From contig NZ_DGIR01000026.1 in the NCBI RefSeq assembly GCF_002386445.1, forward strand, positions 124,001 through 188,000: a stretch of 64,000 nt of DNA, in the 5' to 3' direction. The position numbers were made by a program, and so were the translations under genes. Shown here piece by piece: positions 17,376-26,408 of the stretch (the stretch's first letter is position 1; each line of letters begins with the position of its first letter). The notes beneath the pieces were generated by a model that saw only the letters and a program-made list of their open reading frames with translations, was not told the origin of the DNA and ran no database searches. Origin of the DNA: Pseudomonas sp. UBA4617 (GTDB lineage Bacteria > Pseudomonadota > Gammaproteobacteria > Pseudomonadales > Pseudomonadaceae).

Positions 17376-18248
17376 ATGTCCCAGGAACTCAGCGCCGAAC
17401 AGATTCAGCAAGCCTTGCAAGGCATCACCATCCCGCCGCAACCGCAAATCATGGTCGATCTGCAGTTCGAGCAGTACATGCCAGACCCTGATCTGGAAAC
17501 CATCGCCAAGCTGATTGCCCAGGACCCGGGGCTTTCCGGCGCCTTGCTCAAGCTGGTCAACTCCCCGCACTTCGGCCTTTCCAACAAGATCGGTTCGATC
17601 CAGCGCGCGGTGAACCTGCTAGGTAGCCGTTCGATCATCAACCTGATCAACGCCCAGTCGATCAAGGGCGAAATGAGCGACGAGACCATCGTCACCCTCA
17701 ACCGCTTCTGGGATACCGCCCAGGATGTGGCGATGACCTGCCTGACCCTGGCCAAGCGCACCGGCATCCAGCCGGCGGACGAGGCCTACACCCTCGGCCT
17801 GTTCCATGACTGTGGCGTGCCGCTGATGCTCAAGCGCTTCCCCGACTACATGGAAGTGCTGGAGCAGGCCTATGCCACGGCCGACGGAGAAACCCGGATC
17901 GTCGACACCGAAAACCGGGCCTTCAACACCAACCATGCGGTGGTCGGCTATTTCACCGCCAAGTCCTGGCGCCTGCCCGAGCACCTCAGCGCGGCCATCG
18001 CCAACCATCACAATGCCTTGGCGGTATTCCGCGACGAAAGCTCGCGCAATACCCAGAGCCAACTGAAGAACCTGCTGGCGGTACTGAAAATGGCCGAGCA
18101 CATCTGTGCCTCCTACCGGGTACTGGGCAACCAGTCGCTGGACCATGAATGGCGCGTGGTCGGCCCGCTGGTGCTCGATTACATCGGCTTGTCGGAATAC
18201 GATTTCGAAAACCTCAAGCAGAACATTCGCGAGTTGGGCGGGCACTGA
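17376..18248 (+). CDS. HDOD domain protein
   Basis: A 290-residue single-domain HDOD protein, a relative of HD phosphohydrolases usually found in signalling. The core runs from PPQPQIMVDLQFEQYMPDPD through LIAQDPGLSGALLKLVNSP to GLFHDCGVPLMLKRFPDY and IANHHNAL. No GGDEF, EAL or receiver domain is attached, so it would act through partners. The open frame begins at 17280, but homology begins at MSQELSAEQ (17376). It ends 3 bases before mutM, so the two are very likely cotranscribed. Its role is unknown. Confidence 0.88.
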   Translation: MSQELSAEQIQQALQGITIPPQPQIMVDLQFEQYMPDPDLETIAKLIAQDPGLSGALLKLVNSPHFGLSNKIGSIQRAVNLLGSRSIINLINAQSIKGEMSDETIVTLNRFWDTAQDVAMTCLTLAKRTGIQPADEAYTLGLFHDCGVPLMLKRFPDYMEVLEQAYATADGETRIVDTENRAFNTNHAVVGYFTAKSWRLPEHLSAAIANHHNALAVFRDESSRNTQSQLKNLLAVLKMAEHICASYRVLGNQSLDHEWRVVGPLVLDYIGLSEYDFENLKQNIRELGGH

Positions 18249-18251
18249 CAC

Positions 18252-19064
18252 ATGCCGGAATTACCCGAAGTAGAAACCACCCGGCGCGGTATCGCGCCGC
18301 ACCTGGTAGGCCAGCGGGTCAGCCGGGTGGTGGTGCGTGACCGGCGCCTGCGCTGGCCGGTTCCCGAAGACCTGGACGTGCGCCTGTCAGGGCAGTGCAT
18401 CGTCAGTGTCGAGCGGCGCGCCAAATACCTGCTGATCAATGCCGAGGTCGGTACGCTGATCAGCCACCTGGGCATGTCGGGCAACCTGCGCCTGGTCGAG
18501 CTGGGTTTGCCGGCGGCCAAGCACGAGCACGTCGACATCGAACTGGAGTCGGGGCTGATGCTGCGCTATACCGACCCGCGCCGCTTTGGCGCGATGCTGT
18601 GGAGCCAGGACCCGTTGAACCACGAGCTGCTGCTGCGCCTGGGGCCGGAGCCACTGACCGACCTGTTCGACGGCGAGCGGTTGTTCCAGTTGTCCCGTGG
18701 GCGTTCGATGGCGGTCAAGCCGTTCATCATGGACAACGCAGTGGTGGTGGGGGTGGGCAACATCTACGCCACCGAGGCGCTGTTTGCCGCCGGAATCGAC
18801 CCACGCCGCGCGGCCGGCGGGATTTCACGGGCGCGTTACCTGAAGCTGACGATAGAGATCAAGCGGGTGCTGGCGGCGGCAATCGAGCAGGGCGGCACGA
18901 CCCTGCGCGACTTCATCGGCGGCGATGGCCAGCCGGGGTACTTCCAGCAGGAATTGTTCGTGTATGGGCGGGGCGGGCAGCCGTGCAAGGTGTGCGGCAC
19001 GCAATTGCGCGAGGTCAAGCTGGGGCAGCGGGCCAGCGTGTATTGCCCGCGCTGCCAACGCTGA
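18252..19064 (+). CDS. mutM: Formamidopyrimidine-DNA glycosylase
   Basis: A 270-residue base-excision repair enzyme removing 8-oxoguanine and Fapy lesions. The N-terminus MPELPEVETTRRGI supplies the catalytic proline (P2) and E3, and the helix-two-turn-helix part includes MDNAVVVGVGNIYATE. A C-terminal zinc finger with four cysteines (CKVCGT and CPRCQR) carries the lesion-loop region. It starts 3 bases after the HDOD gene with no other gene between. Confidence 0.97.
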   Translation: MPELPEVETTRRGIAPHLVGQRVSRVVVRDRRLRWPVPEDLDVRLSGQCIVSVERRAKYLLINAEVGTLISHLGMSGNLRLVELGLPAAKHEHVDIELESGLMLRYTDPRRFGAMLWSQDPLNHELLLRLGPEPLTDLFDGERLFQLSRGRSMAVKPFIMDNAVVVGVGNIYATEALFAAGIDPRRAAGGISRARYLKLTIEIKRVLAAAIEQGGTTLRDFIGGDGQPGYFQQELFVYGRGGQPCKVCGTQLREVKLGQRASVYCPRCQR

Positions 19065-19103
19065 GGCGCTGCGCTCCTGCAGGTACCGCGCAGGCCTGCA
19101 GAT

Positions 19104-19355
19104 TCAGGCCTTGCCGGTGATCCGGCGATACTTGGCCATCAGCTGTTCTTCGGTTTCCGGGTGCGCCTCATCCAGCGGGATGCAGTCGACAGGGCAAACC
19201 TGCTGGCATTGCGGCTCGTCGTAATGGCCCACGCACTGGGTGCACAGGTTCGGGTCGATCACGTAGATCTCTTCGCCTTGGGAGATGGCCTCGTTCGGGC
19301 ACTCGGGTTCGCAGACGTCGCAGTTGATGCAATCGTCGGTGATGATCAGGGACAT
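19104..19355 (-). CDS. 2x[4Fe-4S] ferredoxin, YfhL/Alvin type
   Basis: An 83-residue electron carrier. Cluster motifs are CINCDVCEPECPN and CTQCVGHYDEPQCQQVCPVD. The 8-residue insertion in the second motif and the C-terminal helix (ETEEQLMAKYRRITGKA) are typical of the Allochromatium/YfhL ferredoxins. The ATG at 19355 lies 7 bases after CGGAGT; the longer frame to 19436 is not supported. It is followed by no other gene on this strand until mutM on the other strand, and it lies 107 bases downstream of coaD. Confidence 0.93.
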   Translation of the reverse strand: MSLIITDDCINCDVCEPECPNEAISQGEEIYVIDPNLCTQCVGHYDEPQCQQVCPVDCIPLDEAHPETEEQLMAKYRRITGKA

Positions 19356-19462
19356 GGGGACTCCGGCCGGGGCTCTGCGCCCGGGCATGTTCAACGCAGT
19401 GGGCACAATTGTGCCGCATTCGCGCCCGCAGTGCACGCGGGCGCGACAATCAGCTGTCTGGC

Positions 19463-19942
19463 TTACTTCCTGAAGCGTTCGGTCAGCGCTTCGGCCACCG
19501 CAGGATGGACGAATTTGCTGATATCACCCCCCAGTGCGGCGATTTCCCGGACCAAAGTCGAGGAAATGAACGAATAACGCTCCGAAGGCGTGAGGAACAG
19601 GCTCTCGACATCGGGCGCCAATTGCCGGTTCATGTTCGCCAACTGGAACTCGTACTCGAAGTCGGATACCGCCCGCAGGCCACGCAGGAACACGTTCGCG
19701 CCCTGTTCCTTGGCGAAGTGCGCCAGCAGCGAGGAGAAGCCGATGACTTCGACATTGGGCAGGTGCTTGGTGACCTCACGGGCGAGCTCCACCCGTTGTT
19801 CCAGCGGGAACAGCGGGTTCTTCTTGGGGCTGGCCGCCACGGCGATGATCACGTGGTCGAACAGCCGCGAGGCGCGTTCGACCAGATCGCCATGGCCTTT
19901 GGTAATGGGGTCGAAAGTACCCGGGTACAACACTCGGTTCAT
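19463..19942 (-). CDS. coaD: Phosphopantetheine adenylyltransferase
   Basis: A 159-residue nucleotidyltransferase that makes dephospho-CoA from 4'-phosphopantetheine and ATP, the penultimate step of CoA synthesis. The signature YPGTFDPITKGHGDLVERA carries the T/HxGH-type site, and PSERYSFISSTLVREIA is the second conserved segment. The frame is open upstream to 20029, but MNRVLYPGTF is the expected start. Confidence 0.96.
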   Translation of the reverse strand: MNRVLYPGTFDPITKGHGDLVERASRLFDHVIIAVAASPKKNPLFPLEQRVELAREVTKHLPNVEVIGFSSLLAHFAKEQGANVFLRGLRAVSDFEYEFQLANMNRQLAPDVESLFLTPSERYSFISSTLVREIAALGGDISKFVHPAVAEALTERFRK

Positions 19943-20053
19943 CGCGTCATCCTGGCTGGAGTGCGTTGGGGAGTCGGATGGTAGCGCAGCGACTGCGCCC
20001 GGCCAAGTCATGCGGCCAGCTGATGGCACTATAGACAGGGGCCGCGATCGTTG

Positions 20054-21652
20054 TCATGCGCTGTGTGTCAGGCGGGCAATCAGCGCCTCGCTGAGCATGG
20101 CGCTGATGGCATACACCGACAATTGCGGGTTGGCGCCGATGCTGGTGGGGAACAGTGAACCGTCGTGTATCGACAGGTTTTCCAGCTGGTGATGGCGGCC
20201 CAGGCTGTCGCATACCGCCTGGCGCGGGTCGTTCCCCAGGGCACAACCGCCCATTACGTGGGCGCTGCCCAAACGCATGCGGAACGGCTCCAGGCGCAAG
20301 CTGTCGATCATGGCCAAGGCCTGTTGCAGGCTGGACGCGGCACTGGCATCGCTGTGCACGGGGGTTACCTGGATGGCGCCGGCGGCGAACTGGATTTGCG
20401 TCATGCTGCGATAGGCGCGGCGCAAGCCGTCATACAGGTAGCCGGTGAGCGGATAGTCGAGCACAGGTGAGCCATCACCGCGCAGCTCCACCGTCCCACC
20501 CTGGCTTTGCGGGTGAAAGCCGTCGCGCAGCAGCGCCAGCATTACGTGGGTATGTGGTAGCTCGGCCATGCGCCGGGCATTGTCCTCGCCATACCCACCC
20601 AGCAGGGTGCTGGCCAGGGCCGGGTGCAACGGCGGTACCTCCAGCTTGTAGCCAATCGGGCCGTCGACGCCGCCTTGCCATTGGAAGTGGTCGCTGTAGA
20701 TGGATTGCGGGGCACCGTAGTAAGGGTCGATACGCTCGTTGAAGCGCGCTGCGCTGAAGTTCACCAGGTGCAGGAAGGTGCGCTTGCCCAGGCGGCCGTG
20801 CGGGTCGGGCGCGGCGGACCGCAGCAGTAGCGCCGGGCTGTTGATACCGCCCCCGGCCAGAGCATAGTGGCGCGCGCGAATGCGGATCTGGCGGCCTGAA
20901 GGGTGTATGCCCTGGCTGTCCAAAGCCTGGCAGGTCAGGCCATGGATGCGTTCGCCGTTGTGCTCGAAGCGCTCGGCGCGGGCCAGATAGAGTAACTCGC
21001 CGCCTTGCTCGAGAGTGGCGGGTATGCGGGTCACGAGCATTGATTGCTTGGCATTCACAGGGCAGCCCATGCCGCAATAGCCCAGGTTCCAGCAGCCGCG
21101 CACGTTGCGCGGAATCACCGCCCAGCGGTAGCCCAGCTGCTCGCAGCCACGGCGCAGCACGTCGTTGTTGGCGTTCGGCGGCAGTCCCCAGGGGCTGATG
21201 CCCAGCTCCTGTTCGATGCGTTCGAACCAGGGGCGCATCTGCGTTTCGTCCAGGCCGCTCACGTTGTGGGCCGAGGCCCAGTGCGCCAGGGTCTCGGGAG
21301 GGGTGCGAAAACTCGAGGTCCAATTGACCAGCGTTGTGCCACCCACGGCGCGGCCCTGCAGAATGGTGATGGCGCCATCCTTGCTCATGCGGCCCAGGCC
21401 TTCCTGGTACAAACTGGCGTAGGCTTCGTTTTCCAGCAGGTGGAAATCGCTGCTGGTCTTCAACGGGCCTTCTTCGATCAACAGCACCTTGAAGCCGGCG
21501 GCGCTGAGCATCTGTGCACTGGTTGCGCCACCGGCACCGCTGCCAATCACGGCAACGTCGGCTTCCAGGGTAAGGTCCTGCTCCAGGCGCGAGGCGTCAT
21601 GGATGATCCAGCCACCCTCCAGGCCTTGGCGAAACGGGTCGGGTACAGGCAT
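20054..21652 (-). CDS. GMC-family FAD-dependent oxidoreductase
   Basis: A 532-residue flavoprotein. The FAD-binding motif VAVIGSGAGGATSA is at about residues 33-46, then LQGRAVGGTTLVNWTSSFRTP. The C-terminal GMC segment includes LGSAHVMGGCALG and SIHDGSLFPTSIGANPQLSVYAI. It should oxidise an alcohol, passing electrons to an acceptor. It has no signal peptide of its own, but the preceding gene encodes a Tat-signal lipoprotein, as in gluconate-dehydrogenase-like complexes. It is last in an aldehyde dehydrogenase - Tat protein - GMC operon. The alcohol substrate is not deducible. Confidence 0.88.
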   Translation of the reverse strand: MPVPDPFRQGLEGGWIIHDASRLEQDLTLEADVAVIGSGAGGATSAQMLSAAGFKVLLIEEGPLKTSSDFHLLENEAYASLYQEGLGRMSKDGAITILQGRAVGGTTLVNWTSSFRTPPETLAHWASAHNVSGLDETQMRPWFERIEQELGISPWGLPPNANNDVLRRGCEQLGYRWAVIPRNVRGCWNLGYCGMGCPVNAKQSMLVTRIPATLEQGGELLYLARAERFEHNGERIHGLTCQALDSQGIHPSGRQIRIRARHYALAGGGINSPALLLRSAAPDPHGRLGKRTFLHLVNFSAARFNERIDPYYGAPQSIYSDHFQWQGGVDGPIGYKLEVPPLHPALASTLLGGYGEDNARRMAELPHTHVMLALLRDGFHPQSQGGTVELRGDGSPVLDYPLTGYLYDGLRRAYRSMTQIQFAAGAIQVTPVHSDASAASSLQQALAMIDSLRLEPFRMRLGSAHVMGGCALGNDPRQAVCDSLGRHHQLENLSIHDGSLFPTSIGANPQLSVYAISAMLSEALIARLTHSA

Positions 21653-21673
21653 TTGCGCTGCTCTTGTTGTTTT

Positions 21674-22159
21674 TCAGATCTTCGGTGGCCCTGGGTAGCC
21701 GCACGCGGCCCAGGATTCAGGGCGTTCGTACCAGGCCATTTGCAGCAACTGCAGTAGTGAGGCGTGCCCCATGCGCAGCAGGTTCAGTGAGCTGTGCTGC
21801 CAACGCTGCAGGAATCCCCTGACTTGCGCGGGGCTGGCTTGTTCCCAGGCGCCCCAGACACCCGTCAGCGGGCCGCGGGTGAGCGGCAGGCTGAGCGCGT
21901 CGAACAATTGCCGGGTGAGCTTGAGCATCTCAGGCGACAGCGCCGCCAGCTTGTCGTCAAGGCTGTGCAGCACCAATGGTTCGGTGGCCTGTGTGTCGGC
22001 CAGTACCACCGGGATCAGCGCACTCAGTAGCGGCAGGTCATCGTCGCGCAATGCTTGGTAACCGGTCGCGGCTGTTTGTGCGCGGCAACCGACCAGGCTG
22101 GTACCGGCCAGCATCAGGCTGGCGCCAAGGCTGAAACGCAACAGTTCGCGGCGGTGCAT
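21674..22159 (-). CDS. Tat-exported lipoprotein, probable small subunit of the GMC oxidoreductase
   Basis: A 161-residue protein beginning MHRRELLRFSLGASLMLAG, a twin-arginine signal, with a lipobox LVGC placing C25 at the mature N-terminus. The rest is helical and ends WYERPESWAACGYPGPPKI, a pattern I associate with gluconate-2-dehydrogenase subunit 3-like proteins. The start at 22159 sits 10 bases after the aldehyde dehydrogenase stop, and the GMC gene follows 21 bases later. The likely role is to carry the cofactor-loaded GMC subunit across the membrane and hold it there. This is inference from family and context. Confidence 0.75.
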   Translation of the reverse strand: MHRRELLRFSLGASLMLAGTSLVGCRAQTAATGYQALRDDDLPLLSALIPVVLADTQATEPLVLHSLDDKLAALSPEMLKLTRQLFDALSLPLTRGPLTGVWGAWEQASPAQVRGFLQRWQHSSLNLLRMGHASLLQLLQMAWYERPESWAACGYPGPPKI

Positions 22160-22169
22160 GGGTTGGCCC

Positions 22170-23600
22170 TCAGCCGATGAACAGCCTGAACACCAGGCGC
22201 TGCAGGGCTTTGCCATAAGGCGGGTAGATCAGCCGCGCAGCATTGAAACGTTGCTTGGCCAATACCGCCTTGGCCTTGCTGAAGGTGAGGAACCCGTCAT
22301 GGCCATGGTAGTGGCCCATACCCGAAGGGCCGATGCCGCCGAATGGCAGGTCGTCCTGGGCCACCTGAAGCAGGGTGTCGTTCAGGCACACGCCGCCGGA
22401 ATGGGTGTGACGCAGCACCTGCTCCTGGCCGGCGCGGTCATAGCCGAAGTAATACAGCGCCAGCGGGCGTGGTCGTTGGTTGATGTAGGCCAGCGCCTGT
22501 TCGAGACTGTCGTAGGGCACCAGCGGCAGCAGCGGGCCGAAGATCTCGTCCTGCATCACTTGCATGTCGTCGTGCACGTCGAGCAACAGGTGCGGCGGCA
22601 GTCGCCGACCCTGGCGGGTTTCATCGGGGTAGATATCCAGCACCTGCGCGCCCTTGGCACGGGCGTCATCCAGCAGGCGCTGCAAGCGCTGCAGCTGGTA
22701 CGGGTTGATGATGGCGGTATAGTCGGGGTTGTCTGCGATGCGCGGGTACAGCTGGCGTACGGCACGCTGGTAGGCGTCGCTGAAGGCCTGCAGCCGCTTG
22801 CGCGGCACCAGCACGTAGTCGGGTGCGACGCAGGTCTGGCCAGCATTCAGGGTCTTGCCGAAAGCGATGCGTTCGGCGGCACTGTCCAGCGGTACGTCGG
22901 CCGAGACAATTGCCGGCGACTTGCCACCCAGTTCCAGGGTGACCGGGGTCAGGTTGTGTGCCGCAGCCAGCATCACCTGACGCCCGACGCTGGTAGCACC
23001 GGTGAACAGCAGGTGGTCGAAAGGCAGGCGGGCGAAGGCCTTGCCCACCTCGACTTCGCCAAGCACAACGCTGACCAGGTCGGTGGGGAATACGCGCTCC
23101 AGCAGCTGTTTCAGCGCTCGACCGCAAGCCGGTGTGGCTTCGCTGAGCTTGAGCATGACCCGGTTGCCAGCAGCCAGGGCGCAGGTCAGCGGGCCGATGG
23201 CCAGGAACAACGGGTAGTTCCACGGCACGATGATGCCGACCACGCCCAAGGGTTGATAACGCACCTGCGCGCTGGCTGGCTGAAAGGCCAGGCTGACGCG
23301 GCGTCGGCTGGCGCGCATCCAGCGTTGCAGGTGCTTTTCGGCGTGGCGCAGGCCCTGCACCGAGGGCAGCAGTTCGGCCAGCAGGGTCTCGTTGGCGCTG
23401 CGCCCTTCAAAGTCCTGGCCGATGGCTTCGATCAGCTCCGCCTGGCCGGCCAGCAAGGCCTCGCGCAGGCTTTTCAGCCATTGCCGCCGCTGCGCCGCAG
23501 GTGGCAACGGGTTGCCGGAAAAGGCCCGGCGCTGAACAGCGAACATCGCCGCCAGGTCGGTGTCGGATTGCACAATAGGCAGGGCACTAGGCGAGTTCAT
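22170..23600 (-). CDS. calB: Aldehyde dehydrogenase, coniferyl aldehyde dehydrogenase type
   Basis: A 476-residue NAD(P)-dependent enzyme oxidising aldehydes to acids. Conserved parts are VPWNYPLFLAIGPLTCALAAGN, the cofactor loop FTGATSVGR, TLELGGKSPAIV with the general-base glutamate, and AGQTCVAPDYVLVP with the catalytic cysteine. The short C-terminus with SGMGHYHGHDGFLTFSKAKAV matches the CalB/Ald3-like branch used for long-chain or aromatic aldehydes. It is first in a three-gene oxidation operon divergent from a TetR gene. The substrate name is by family resemblance only. Confidence 0.85.
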   Translation of the reverse strand: MNSPSALPIVQSDTDLAAMFAVQRRAFSGNPLPPAAQRRQWLKSLREALLAGQAELIEAIGQDFEGRSANETLLAELLPSVQGLRHAEKHLQRWMRASRRRVSLAFQPASAQVRYQPLGVVGIIVPWNYPLFLAIGPLTCALAAGNRVMLKLSEATPACGRALKQLLERVFPTDLVSVVLGEVEVGKAFARLPFDHLLFTGATSVGRQVMLAAAHNLTPVTLELGGKSPAIVSADVPLDSAAERIAFGKTLNAGQTCVAPDYVLVPRKRLQAFSDAYQRAVRQLYPRIADNPDYTAIINPYQLQRLQRLLDDARAKGAQVLDIYPDETRQGRRLPPHLLLDVHDDMQVMQDEIFGPLLPLVPYDSLEQALAYINQRPRPLALYYFGYDRAGQEQVLRHTHSGGVCLNDTLLQVAQDDLPFGGIGPSGMGHYHGHDGFLTFSKAKAVLAKQRFNAARLIYPPYGKALQRLVFRLFIG

Positions 23601-23681
23601 GGCAGTGGCGAGTCCGGGCGGGAAATCCTTAGAGCCTATACTCTAATCCAGGCGATGGTGCGACTTTTTCCGCGCACTCAT

Positions 23682-23698
23682 GCGGTGTATTCCACCGC
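23682..23698. promoter_or_regulatory. Candidate TetR operator
   Basis: A perfect inverted repeat, GCGGTG-TATTC-CACCGC, lies in the 150-bp divergent region between the aldehyde dehydrogenase and TetR genes. Position and symmetry fit an autoregulatory operator. Binding is not shown. Confidence 0.45.
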
Positions 23699-23750
23699 CA
23701 ATACGCCGTAAGATGACCTTTTGATGAAGCCCGCAGACTGGGAGCCGAGC

Positions 23751-24416
23751 ATGGCGCCGCGCATGAACACCCGAGAGCGCATCGTGCAGAACAGCCTTGA
23801 GCTGTTCAACCAGCAGGGTGAACGCAGCGTCAGTACCAATCACATTGCCGCGCACATGGAAATCTCACCCGGCAACCTGTATTACCACTTCCCCAACAAG
23901 CAGGCGATCATAGCCCTGTTGTTCAGCCAGTACGAAGACCTGGTGGACAGCTTCCTGCGCCCGCCGCAAGGCCGCCCGGCGACCGTGGAGGACAAGCGCT
24001 TCTACCTCAAGGCCCTGCTGGCAGCAATGTGGAACTACCGCTTCCTGCACCGGGACCTGGAGCATCTGCTCGACAGTGACCCGGAGCTGGCGGCCCGTTA
24101 CCGGCGCTTTTCCGAGCGCTGCTTGCGCCAGGGCCAGGCCATCTACCGCGGCTTCGTCGAGGCGGGGATTCTGGCCATGGTGCCGGCGCAGATCGAATCG
24201 CTGACCATCAACGCCTGGATCGTGCTGACGTCCTGGGTGCGTTTTCTTAGTACCACGCGGGAGCATTCCGCGCATCTGGGCGAAGAAGCCTTCAAGCGCG
24301 GCGTCTATCAGGTGCTGGTGCTGGAGCTTGGCTTTGTCACCGAGAATGCCCGCAGCGCCGTGGACGCCCTGTGTCAGGAATTCCATGTACCGTTCAACCA
24401 GGCCCTGGCGAAGTAA
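23751..24416 (+). CDS. TetR-family transcriptional regulator
   Basis: A 221-residue regulator. The N-terminal helix-turn-helix includes RIVQNSLELFNQQGERSVST and HMEISPGNLYYHFPNKQAII, and the C-terminal ligand domain is all-helical. The ATG at 23751 has GGAG 6 bases upstream, a better start than the ATG at 23724. It is divergent from the aldehyde dehydrogenase - Tat - GMC operon and probably controls it, perhaps in response to an alcohol or aldehyde. The sulfurtransferase gene follows 35 bases downstream and may be read from the same transcript. Confidence 0.88.
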   Translation: MAPRMNTRERIVQNSLELFNQQGERSVSTNHIAAHMEISPGNLYYHFPNKQAIIALLFSQYEDLVDSFLRPPQGRPATVEDKRFYLKALLAAMWNYRFLHRDLEHLLDSDPELAARYRRFSERCLRQGQAIYRGFVEAGILAMVPAQIESLTINAWIVLTSWVRFLSTTREHSAHLGEEAFKRGVYQVLVLELGFVTENARSAVDALCQEFHVPFNQALAK

Positions 24417-24451
24417 CCCGGGGCCCTAGTGCCATCGATCAGGAGATTGTC

Positions 24452-25306
24452 ATGCCCCTTGCGCAATTGATCACCCCGCAGCAGTTGGCCGAGCGTCTGG
24501 GTTCGGCCAAGTTGGTGATACTCGACTGCCGCTTTGCTCTGGAGGATGTGGACTATGGCCAACGCAGCTACGCCCAGGGGCATATTGCCGGGGCGCACTT
24601 TGCCGACCTGGAGCGTGACCTGAGCGGGCCGATGAGCAAAGGCCGCACCGGGCGCCACCCGTTGCCGGATGCGCAGCGGCTTGTCGAGCGCCTGCGCGAG
24701 TGGGGCGTGGACAATGACAGCGAGGTGGTGCTGTACGACGACGGCCCTGGCGCCTTTGCCGCCCGAGCGTGGTGGTTGCTGGCCTGGCTGGGCAAGCGCA
24801 GCGGTGTGGCGATCCTCGACGGGGGGCTGAAGGCCTGGCATGCGGCTCACCTGCCGCTGAGCCTCGACCCGCCAGCCAAGCGGGAAGGCACGTTCGCAGG
24901 TGAGCCGGACGCCAAGCTGCTGATCGACGCCGGGCATCTGGCCAAGCGTTTGGGTGCAGATGACATGACTTTGCTCGACGCGCGTGCATTGCCGCGGTTT
25001 CGCGGGGAAGTGGAGCCGATCGACCCGGTGGCGGGGCATATCCCTGGCGCCCAGTGCGCAGCGTTCACCGACAATCTGGGGGCTGACGGGTGCTTCCTGC
25101 CGGCTGAGCAGCTCAGGCAGCGCTTTGCCGAGAAGCTGGCAGGGCGCGCGCCGGAGCAGTTGGTTTCGTATTGCGGATCTGGGGTGACTGCTTGCCATAA
25201 CCTGTTTGCGCTGGCGCTGGCGGGGTATCCGCTTGGCAAACTGTATGCCGGGTCCTGGAGTGAATGGATCAACGACCCGGCGCGTGGCGTAGCGACCGGT
25301 GAATAG
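24452..25306 (+). CDS. sseA: Rhodanese-like sulfurtransferase (3-mercaptopyruvate type)
   Basis: A 284-residue protein with two rhodanese domains. The catalytic cysteine is C241 in the loop SYCGSGVTACHN. A CGSGVT loop is typical of 3-mercaptopyruvate sulfurtransferases, whereas thiosulfate enzymes usually have CRKGVT. CAGGAG lies 8 bases before the ATG at 24452. The longer frame from 24371 overlaps the TetR gene and is not used. Confidence 0.88.
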   Translation: MPLAQLITPQQLAERLGSAKLVILDCRFALEDVDYGQRSYAQGHIAGAHFADLERDLSGPMSKGRTGRHPLPDAQRLVERLREWGVDNDSEVVLYDDGPGAFAARAWWLLAWLGKRSGVAILDGGLKAWHAAHLPLSLDPPAKREGTFAGEPDAKLLIDAGHLAKRLGADDMTLLDARALPRFRGEVEPIDPVAGHIPGAQCAAFTDNLGADGCFLPAEQLRQRFAEKLAGRAPEQLVSYCGSGVTACHNLFALALAGYPLGKLYAGSWSEWINDPARGVATGE

Positions 25307-25314
25307 GCAGGCCT

Positions 25315-25346
25315 GGCCTCATCGCCGGCTTGCCGACGTTGAGGCC
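25315..25346. terminator. Hairpin between convergent sulfurtransferase and YheT-type genes
   Basis: The outer stem GGCCTCA/TGAGGCC encloses an inner CGGC-TT-GCCG hairpin within the 49-base gap between two stop codons. Confidence 0.6.
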
Positions 25347-25355
25347 GTTACCGCT

Positions 25356-26348
25356 TTACTGGCCTTGCAACAGCCACTGCGGAATCCGCCGCTCCAGGTA
25401 ATATGCCGGGTTGCGCAAGCTGCCATCGACAAAACCCACATGGCCACCCCGGTCATGCAGTTCGAAACGGGTCTGTGGTGCCAGCTCACGTGCCGTGGGC
25501 AGGCTGTGGTCTGAAACGAATGGATCATCGCTTGAATGGATGATGAGTGTCGGCGTGCGGTTGCCGCCCAGGAAGAAGTGGCTCGATGAGCGGCGATAGT
25601 AGTCGTTCGCGTCGCGAAAGCCGTTCAGTGGGGCGGTGACCTTGCCATCGAAGTCCCAGAATGTGCGCAACTTGTCCAGCGGCCCCAGCCGTTGCAGTGT
25701 CGCCAGCCGTTCATGCTGGCCATTGTCGTGAAAGTGCCGCTGCTTGAGTTTCACGTACGCCAGCATCTCGCGCATGAAATGCGCCTGGTACACCTTGGAG
25801 AAACCTTGGCCGATACGGTCGGCACAATGGTCAAGACGAAATGGCACCGACACCGCCACTGCGGCTTCCAGCTGGCTGGCGACGCCGCTTTCGCCCAGGT
25901 ACTTGAGTAGCACATTGCCGCCCAGCGAATAGCCCACCGCATACAGCGGTGCCAGCGGGCGCTGGGCGCGCAGGTGGCTGACAATTTCTGCCAGGTCTTC
26001 GCTGGCACCGGAATGGTAGCTGCGCGGGAGCAGGTTGGGTTCGCCCGAACAACCGCGCCAGTTCGCCGCCACGCTGGCCCAGCCGCAGGCCTGCAGCGCT
26101 TGCTGCAAGCCTTTGACGTAAGGCGAGTGGGATGAGCCGGTCAACCCGTGCAGCACCAGTACCAGAGGAGTATGTGCATGGTGCGGGCCGTGCCAGTCCA
26201 GGTCGATGAAATCGCCATCGGCCAGCCACAGCCGCTCGCGGCTGCGTGGCAGGTCGGGCAGCTTGCGCCACAGTGGCCCCCACAGGGTTTGCAGGTGAGG
26301 GTTGGACAGACCGATGGCTGGGCGGAATGTGGCGCTCGAACTGGGCAT
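25356..26348 (-). CDS. YheT-family alpha/beta hydrolase
   Basis: A 330-residue alpha/beta hydrolase. HGLTGSSHSPYVKGL carries the oxyanion region, GYSLGGNVLLKYLGE the nucleophilic serine, SSDDPFV the acidic residue, and RGGHVGFVDG the catalytic histidine. The start SNPHLQTLWGPL is the hallmark of the YheT/ABHD1-3 family. Bacterial members are esterases of unclear physiological substrate. The gene is 60 bases downstream of an M16 protease gene on the same strand. Confidence 0.9.
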   Translation of the reverse strand: MPSSSATFRPAIGLSNPHLQTLWGPLWRKLPDLPRSRERLWLADGDFIDLDWHGPHHAHTPLVLVLHGLTGSSHSPYVKGLQQALQACGWASVAANWRGCSGEPNLLPRSYHSGASEDLAEIVSHLRAQRPLAPLYAVGYSLGGNVLLKYLGESGVASQLEAAVAVSVPFRLDHCADRIGQGFSKVYQAHFMREMLAYVKLKQRHFHDNGQHERLATLQRLGPLDKLRTFWDFDGKVTAPLNGFRDANDYYRRSSSHFFLGGNRTPTLIIHSSDDPFVSDHSLPTARELAPQTRFELHDRGGHVGFVDGSLRNPAYYLERRIPQWLLQGQ

Positions 26349-26408
26349 GCTGGGCGACTCGTGGTGTGCCTGCCTAGAGTGCCATGAAATAGCGCCACTG
26401 TACCTGCG

